A program made the position numbers and the translations under genes. Below the pieces are notes generated by a model. The model saw only the letters and a program-made list of their open reading frames with translations. It was not told the origin of the DNA and did no database searches. 48,368 nt of DNA from Zygnema cylindricum (Eukaryota > Streptophyta > Zygnematophyceae > Zygnematales > Zygnemataceae), in contig JBBHKE010002338.1 in NCBI GenBank assembly GCA_037447655.1, forward strand, positions 127,501-175,868, given 5' to 3'. Shown piece after piece: positions 43,509 through 48,368 of the stretch. Positions within the stretch are counted from its first letter, which is position 1. The number at the start of each line of letters is the position of its first letter.

Positions 43509-44053
43509 CACCGTCAATCGCTATTAGAGTATATAACACCAATTCGGTGCCCTTTAAAAAAAAAAAAAAACTCGAAATACAATCCATAATTCAATTTTTT
43601 CCATTATTCTAATTAGGGTTTTTTTTCAATTAGCGTTAATAATGGAAGTACACTGCGATGGAAATAGTGTGGCGTACGGACAAGTTGTTTTCGTACGAAA
43701 TGGTACTTTTTGAATTACAAAGGCGTAAAAAGACACTTAACATTATTGCGCACACATGTGAATGTGCACTGGAAGAAAGAGATGCAAACTTGTCGCAAAA
43801 ATCACGTTCTCATATGTTCGTCCGTCGACCGTGTGAACAGCGCGACGACGTACGAATTGTAAGATTTTGTACGAATACACATATTACTGTAGACATTGAA
43901 AGGGCGGGTATTTATTATTCAGGACAACCCAAATTACAGGTAGGGATTAATTAGTATATATATTTTTTTTCAAAAAAAAATAATTCCCGATTAGTGAACA
44001 CTAATTCTTTTTTTACGCTATTTATTCCTTTACTCTAATAGAGATTGACGGTG
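43509..44053 (+). mobile_element. TA-flanked MITE, subfamily B
   Basis: CACCGTCAATCGCTATTAGAG and the complement ending GATTGACGGTG, TA at 43507-43508 and 44054-44055. It is 545 bases long and is the same element as 2790-3339 in the opposite orientation. Confidence 0.92.
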
Positions 44054-44092
44054 TAGAGTACGGAAATAGAATTGTAGTAGTATAGTACAGTA

Positions 44093-44638
44093 CACCACCA
44101 ATCGTTATTAGCGCGGGAGTTTGATTAGCGTATAATAATAATTACAGTGGTGTACGCTATTTAAGAATTTGAAATTTTGCAAAAAATCATACATTCTAAT
44201 TGTTTTATTGTGGTAATTTGGATCTTTGAAAAAAAAAAATGTCGGTCGCAAATAATCTTACACTAATATAGGTCTCCGTACAAAATCTGACAAATCGTTC
44301 ACAAATCGTACATTCACACGGTCGAAACACGGCTGTCGGGCAAATATGTGGGAACGGGATTTTTTACGACCTGGTTTTTTTTCCTTTTTAGAACGCACAT
44401 TCTCATGCGTCTGCGGTTACTAAAACTAATTTATTGTAATTTTTAACTTAAAAAGGTACATTTATGTACGGTCTGACACTGACGGTACACAACTCTATCT
44501 AAGAGACAACGCACTGAAAATAACTCTAAATAGTAAATAGAATAAAGAAAAAAATAGAATGAACTACACTAATGGAGAATAAAAAAAAAAAAAACGGGAT
44601 GGAATTAGTGTACACAACGCTAATAACGATTGGCGGTG
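44093..44638 (+). mobile_element. TA-flanked MITE, subfamily A
   Basis: CACCACCAATCGTTATTAGCG and the complement ending GATTGGCGGTG, TA at 44091-44092 and 44639-44640. It is 546 bases long and aligns with the outer element at 2350-3460. Confidence 0.92.
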
Positions 44639-44645
44639 TACTGTA

Positions 44646-45146
44646 CACCGCGAATCGTAATTAGAGTAAATTACTCTAATTCGGTCGCTCGAAATTTCGA
44701 CTCTATCACATCAAATAGAGTAAATGATTCTAATTTTTTCATTATACTATTTAAGGTAAGGTTTAATTAGCGTTTTTAATTCTAATATATGTTCGTTTTA
44801 TATAGTGTGGAGTACGGATGACGTCCGTCCGTGCAAAATTGTACTTTTATAAATAAAAAAGTACAAATAATGATTTAATACAAGCCATTATCATGTAACT
44901 GCGTTCTAAGTTATCGCCGATATGGAATTTGTTGGTCCTAGACCGATATATCGGAAGCTCTGACCGTTCGATAACCGATAACTATCGGTATCGGTGTTAT
45001 CGCGATAAGTTTTTTACCGATACACAACACTAGAAATTACAATAAAACATTTTTTTGAAAATGGTATTGATACACAAATTAGCGTAAATGACACTAAATC
45101 ATTATATACACTAATAATTTCTATACGCTAATAACGATTCACGGTG
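44646..45146 (+). mobile_element. TA-flanked MITE, subfamily D, carrying a hAT end
   Basis: CACCGCGAATCGTAATTAGAG on the left and CTAATAACGATTCACGGTG on the right, TA on both sides (44644-44645 and 45147-45148). A hAT end occupies 44906-45032. Confidence 0.87.
44906..45032 (-). mobile_element. hAT end fragment
   Basis: AAGTTATCGCCGATATGG through ACCGATACACAACACTA corresponds to the reverse complement of the left end of 4958-5834. The opposite terminus is absent, so it is an insertion followed by deletion. Confidence 0.78.
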
Positions 45147-46031
45147 TACTGTACTGTTGTAGTAAAAAGTTGTGGAACGGTAATGGTGGTACGATATCTG
45201 ACGGTAAAGATGATTTTTGAGCAGTAAGCCGTTGGCGACCGCCATTTCCGGCGGCAAGGTGGGATTCTCATATAACGGTTAGCGGGAAATCCGCATATCC
45301 TGAGACAACGGTAACGGGAAATTTTGGACAACGAGAAACGGGACACCTGGACAATTCTGGTTGGACAACGGGAAACGTGAAATTTTGTAGTTCCGCGTTC
45401 CCAGCAGAATGTGTTTTCAGAGCTTACCGTTACTAGGAGCCGTTAAAATTTTGTTGCGTTGGAACGTAGGTGCAGTATATAGTGCTTCTTGAATTGTTGT
45501 ATTGCTTTTCGCCCTTTCTTTTCCTCCCTTTCTCCCGTCTCTCCCTTATCCGCTTACATGTCGTCATCTCTCCCACTCTTGCCCGTTACTACAGGAATTA
45601 AGTCAGGCTCAAGAAAATCGCTGGTGTCGGACATCGCGTTGCTGCCATGTCTAAAGGATGAACTGTGAAAAGCAAGAGTACGTTTCTTTCATGTTTATTT
45701 TTTATTTTTTTTGTATTAATTAATGTTCATTTTGTTTTTTATATTTGATTTTGTATTACGTTTTTTGCTCCTTCTTGCTTATTGTACTTTATTTGGATGG
45801 AAGGAAATGTGATGTTTACGAAATTTTCAGTTTTCTGTTGTTTCCTTCGTACCTTTTTCTGTTCTTCCGTTCTTCCCTGCAATCCGTAGCTCTGAACCCT
45901 CATTCCTTCTCCCTTCATTCCCTGCACAGGTTCTTGCATAGAAAGTTGCTACCAGGAACGTTCGTCCTACGGGAGTTTCTGGGATTCCTCTCTTTCCCTT
46001 CCTCCCTCCCTCCCTCTCCCTCCCCCCCCAG
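45147..46031. other. Region before the RAD5 fragment, no recognised gene
   Basis: The first 250 bases contain GGACAACGGGAAACG-like words. From 45480 the sequence is pyrimidine-rich, with possible exon-like pieces, none of which I can assign. 45990-46031 is a CCCTCCC tract ending in the acceptor of the first RAD5 exon. Confidence 0.5.
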
Positions 46032-46186
46032 GACTACCTCTCCTCCGGTGCCCTCCACTCCCTCCATTGGCGCCGCGTGGTATTGGTCGAGGCCCACACT
46101 ATTAAGGCACTACAGTCCAAAAATTATTCGGCAGTATTCCAGCTCTCGCCGATTGTCGGTGGTGTCTCACGGGGACTCCCATCAAG
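46032..46186 (+). CDS. RAD5: RAD5 exon with motif II (VEAH) and motif III
   Basis: The acceptor is a C-run ending CAG. The frame reads DYLSSGALHSLHWRRVVL, then VEAHTIK and SAVFQL. One base later the next frame reads ADCRWCLTGTPIK, ending at AAG|GTGGAC (weak donor). Together these match the family's WxRVVLDEAHTIK ... RWCLTGTPIQN. Confidence 0.82.
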
Positions 46187-46416
46187 GTGGACAGCCCTTT
46201 TTTTTTATGAAGTTTTGGAGGTTTTTTGGGAGCGAAAGGTTTTTCGATGGATTTTTGGGTTTCTTGGTTTTGTAGGGTTTTCAGGCTTTTTGGGGTTTTT
46301 GGGGTTTTTGGGTTTTGTTTGTAGTTTTTCACACATATTTTATAATCTATAATCTGAGTTCTAATCAGTTGATTTTCTTTTTGTATTTTTTTTTCTTTTT
46401 TTCTTTTTTTTTGCAG

Positions 46417-46484
46417 AATCGTTTGGAAGATATATTCAGTTTGTTGCATTTTTTGAGAGCGGAACCGTGGAGCAATTTTGGGTG
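46417..46484 (+). CDS. RAD5: RAD5 exon, NRLEDIFSLLHFLRAEPW
   Basis: Acceptor TTTTTTTTGCAG and donor TG|GTAAGT. Twenty-two codons plus two bases, and the split Trp continues in the exon at 47291. Confidence 0.9.
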
Positions 46485-47290
46485 GTAAGTTGAAAAAAAA
46501 AAAGTATCTCGAGATTCTTAAATGGACTGTAAGGTTTTTGTCTTAATCCACACTATTTCAGGTGGAAGAATTTGATCTAAAATAAAAATCCCTTATGAAG
46601 AGGGATTACGCAAAGAAAAACGATTAACAAAAAAAAAAAAAAAATTACGTCTGAATTCTCAAATCAACTAGAATTTCGTCTTAAACCACATTTATTAGAT
46701 GGAAAAGTCTATTTAAAAACCTTACGAACACCGATTTTCACGGGAAGTCTTAATAGGAAAACCTCGGGTTTCTTAAATTGACTAAAATTTTATCTAAATC
46801 CACATTATTTTAGTTGGAGTAGGTTTATTCAAAAACCTTAAGAATCTTTTCTTGGAAAAGTCTAAAAAATAGGAAAACCTCGGGATTCTTTAATTGACTA
46901 AATTTTTTTTCGAAATCCACACTATTTCAGGCGGAATAAACTTATTCGAAAAAGCTGAAGAAGAAAAAGTTTCCTCGGAAAAGTTTGAATAAAAAATACA
47001 TCGATATCCTTGAATCGACTAAACTTTTGTCAAATCCATACTATTTTAGGTGGAAGAAGTCTATTTAAAAACCTTACGAAGACTGATTTTCACGGGAAGT
47101 CTCAATATTAAAACTTCGGGATTCTTAAATCGACTAAAATTTTGCCTAAATCACCATTATTTCAGGTGGATTAAAATTTTATTACAAAAAAGCTTAAGAA
47201 AAACATTTTTTTTCGGACATTTTCTTAATAACGAATACATCAGGATTCTTAAATCGACTAATATTTTTGTCAAGATCCACACTATTTCAG
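46485..47290 (+). repeat. Intron made of tandem intron-exon junction repeats
   Basis: Exon-like starts follow acceptor-like ends (CCACACTATTTCAG or variants such as CCACATTATTTTAG) at 46562, 46699, 46814, 46931, 47050 and 47166, and the true exon starts at 47291. The period is 115-125 bases, with 137 for the first interval. Each unit has a decayed copy of the exon start (TGGAATAAGTTGATTCAAAA), then GATTTTCACGGGAAGTC, then CTCGGGATTCTTAAATCGAC and the next acceptor. The first copy keeps more of the exon (PYEEG-like), but out of frame. Confidence 0.85.
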
Positions 47291-47441
47291 GTGGAATAAG
47301 TTGATTCAAAAACCTTACGACGAGGGAGACCAGAGGAGTTTACGACTTTTACAAGCGATTTTAAAACCTCTTATGTAAAGAAGAACAAAAGAAAGTAAAG
47401 ATTCTTTGGGAAAACCTATTTTAGTTTTCCCTCCCACGGAC
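47291..47441 (+). CDS. RAD5: RAD5 exon, WNKLIQKPYDEGDQ, with in-frame TAA
   Basis: Acceptor CCACACTATTTCAG. It reads WNKLIQKPYDEGDQRSL and LLQAILKPLM, then TAA, then RRTKESKDSLGKPILVFPP in the same frame. Family similarity ends at PPTD near 47441 with no obvious donor. Confidence 0.88.
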
Positions 47442-48041
47442 CAAAGGGATACCCCTAATCCCGTCAATTTCTGATTTAAAGGTGTGAGAGGAAAGGAATA
47501 GAGCTGAGGGAGGGATCTGGATATGTTTATTTGCAGTATTAGCTTTAATGTTCTTCCTCCCGAAATGACTACTACCCCTGTGATTCTGTTTGTTGAAGGC
47601 ATTCAAGTATTGAGTGGAGTAAGTCTGTCATGTTAGTCTATTTAGATTCAATTTGATGAAAGGTTATTTTGCCATGTTTTCAGTACTTGCCAATCACCAA
47701 AATTGCACCGTTTGATTCAGCTAGATGAGCAGGTCTGTGAGTTCACCACTGTTTTTTCTTGGAGCGATTTTCTCGATCATTAAGTAAAATTAAATTTTAG
47801 GAGAGCCTGGATCGTTTTTTTTAACGAACTAATAGATCTTTCGAAGTTGAGTATATAAAAGACTTGAAAAGGCAATTGTTTCATGTATAACAAAAGCGAA
47901 TTGCACAACACATGCTTGAAGTTTCAAACAGGGAAAAGCAGTTTTTGTGTGCCAAATCAATTTAAACAGTATTCGTTTTTGCAGAGCCCTTCGTATTTGT
48001 TTCTAGAAGCTGAATCTCTTGGTTGTTTTTTTTTTTTGCAG
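47442..48041. other. Non-coding stretch before the RPN1 exon
   Basis: A possible exon at 47537-47618 (TTTGCAG before it, GA|GTAAGT after it) and one at 47684-47732 have splice-like borders. Their phases do not agree and I cannot assign them. The end is a long T-run leading to the RPN1 acceptor. Confidence 0.45.
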
Positions 48042-48101
48042 ATCAATGTTATAGATACACTGAGCAGGTTAAGTCACGACAATGATTCAAAAGTTGCCAT
48101 G
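48042..48101 (+). CDS. RPN1: RPN1 (26S proteasome non-ATPase subunit PSMD2), one exon
   Basis: A T-run plus GCAG acceptor, 20 codons (INVIDTLSRLSHDNDSKVAM) and donor ATG|GTGAGA. This is the repeat block of RPN1, the proteasome base scaffold that docks ubiquitin receptors; plants read NVMDTLSRLSHDTDSEVAM as I recall. No neighbouring RPN1 exon is recognised in the last 267 bases or upstream, so it is an isolated exon, at the window edge or in a fragment. Two acidic positions are changed (Asp to Asn and Glu to Lys). Confidence 0.75.
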
Positions 48102-48368
48102 GTGAGAAATTCAGAAATGGATCTTGTTTGCTACTCCTTTCCTTGTTCCTTGTGAATTGTTTGATTGAAACGCTCTTTTCTAAGGATTATCGGTTTGCAA
48201 ACTTCCTCCTAAACGATTCATCTTTTATTTTATTCTCGGGGAGAGTTGATAGCAGGTGTTCTAACCCAAGGAAAAGCTGCTTTATAAGTGCCAAAAAAAA
48301 AGAGGGAGAGAGAGAGAGGGAGAGAGGGAGAGGGAGAGGGAGAGGGAGGGGGAGGGGGAGGGGGGGGG
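48102..48368 (+). other. Intron sequence and terminal GA-rich tract
   Basis: No exon is recognised. 48301-48368 is a GGGAGA microsatellite that ends in a G-run at the window border and may be where the assembly stopped. Confidence 0.7.

Larger units (their letters stand above)
46032..47441 (+). pseudogene. RAD5: RAD5-type SNF2 helicase/E3 ligase fragment, damaged
   Basis: RAD5 proteins couple a SNF2 helicase to a RING domain and drive PCNA polyubiquitination and template switching during DNA damage tolerance. Three exons cover helicase motif II to just past the LRRTKE region: 46032-46186, 46417-46484 and 47291-47441. Faults: motif II reads VEAH instead of DEAH (GTC at 46086), one base is lost near 46147, motif III reads GTPIK for GTPIQ, and TAA at 47376-47378 stands where the family has Leu. 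The N-terminal HIRAN part, motif I, the RING and the C-terminal helicase domain are not found. The last intron is a tandem array of its own 3' junction. A dead copy or captured fragment is the best reading. Confidence 0.83.

Noticed and set aside
45745-46275. 176-codon plus-strand frame across the start of the RAD5 fragment
   Set aside because: It is in a different frame from the helicase motifs and is made of pyrimidine-rich low complexity.
47537-47618. Extra exon between RAD5 and RPN1
   Set aside because: It has good splice-like borders, but its phase does not fit the next candidate exon and the peptide matches no family I know.

Overview
This is a eukaryotic nuclear window, most likely from a streptophyte green plant (charophyte alga or early land plant). 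Five host coding pieces have GT-AG intron borders or a donor site, and they read closest, from memory, to plant-type proteins: a RABA/Rab11 GTPase, the SMC5/6 kleisin NSE4, a SPATA20/DUF255 protein, a RAD5-type helicase and the proteasome subunit RPN1. The species cannot be named from the sequence. I saw no rRNA, tRNA gene or CRISPR array. Stop codons behave as standard stops. Layout: 1-2.2 kb holds a 370-base direct repeat (1-372 and 1815-2184) around an NSE4 internal exon (+) and the first coding exon of a RABA GTPase (-). 2.3-14.25 kb is a stack of transposons inside transposons: TA-flanked MITEs, Harbinger-like elements with TTA/TAA duplications, a hAT element with a perfect 8-bp duplication, a copia solo LTR with a perfect 5-bp duplication, and an odd LTR-derived element with 107-bp perfect inverted repeats (9433-11203). 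14.9-23.03 kb is a SPATA20/DUF255 gene on the + strand, its introns invaded by MITEs. It lacks the exons for the thioredoxin-like CxxC part and has a frameshift and an in-frame stop, so it is probably a pseudogene. 24.4-26.1 kb holds more DNA transposons. 26.36-38.68 kb holds two related Ty1/copia retrotransposons on the - strand. The first is nearly intact (two single-base frame breaks) and the second is badly decayed. Both carry a primer site complementary to the anticodon arm of initiator tRNA-Met. 38.7-45.15 kb is repeat again: a hAT nested inside a hAT end (8-bp duplication), then five MITEs packed almost end to end, two of them forming a large inverted pair. 46.0-47.45 kb is a broken RAD5 helicase fragment whose intron has expanded into seven tandem copies of one intron-exon junction. 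A lone RPN1 exon lies at 48.04 kb. The most notable structures are the tandem array of repeated 3' splice junctions in the RAD5 fragment, the inverted-repeat LTR element with an adjacent initiator-tRNA primer site, and a MITE superfamily whose divergent subfamilies share TIRs and a central GTACG...CGTAC hairpin followed by ACCACACTATTT. All homology calls are from memory of the families; no search was run.
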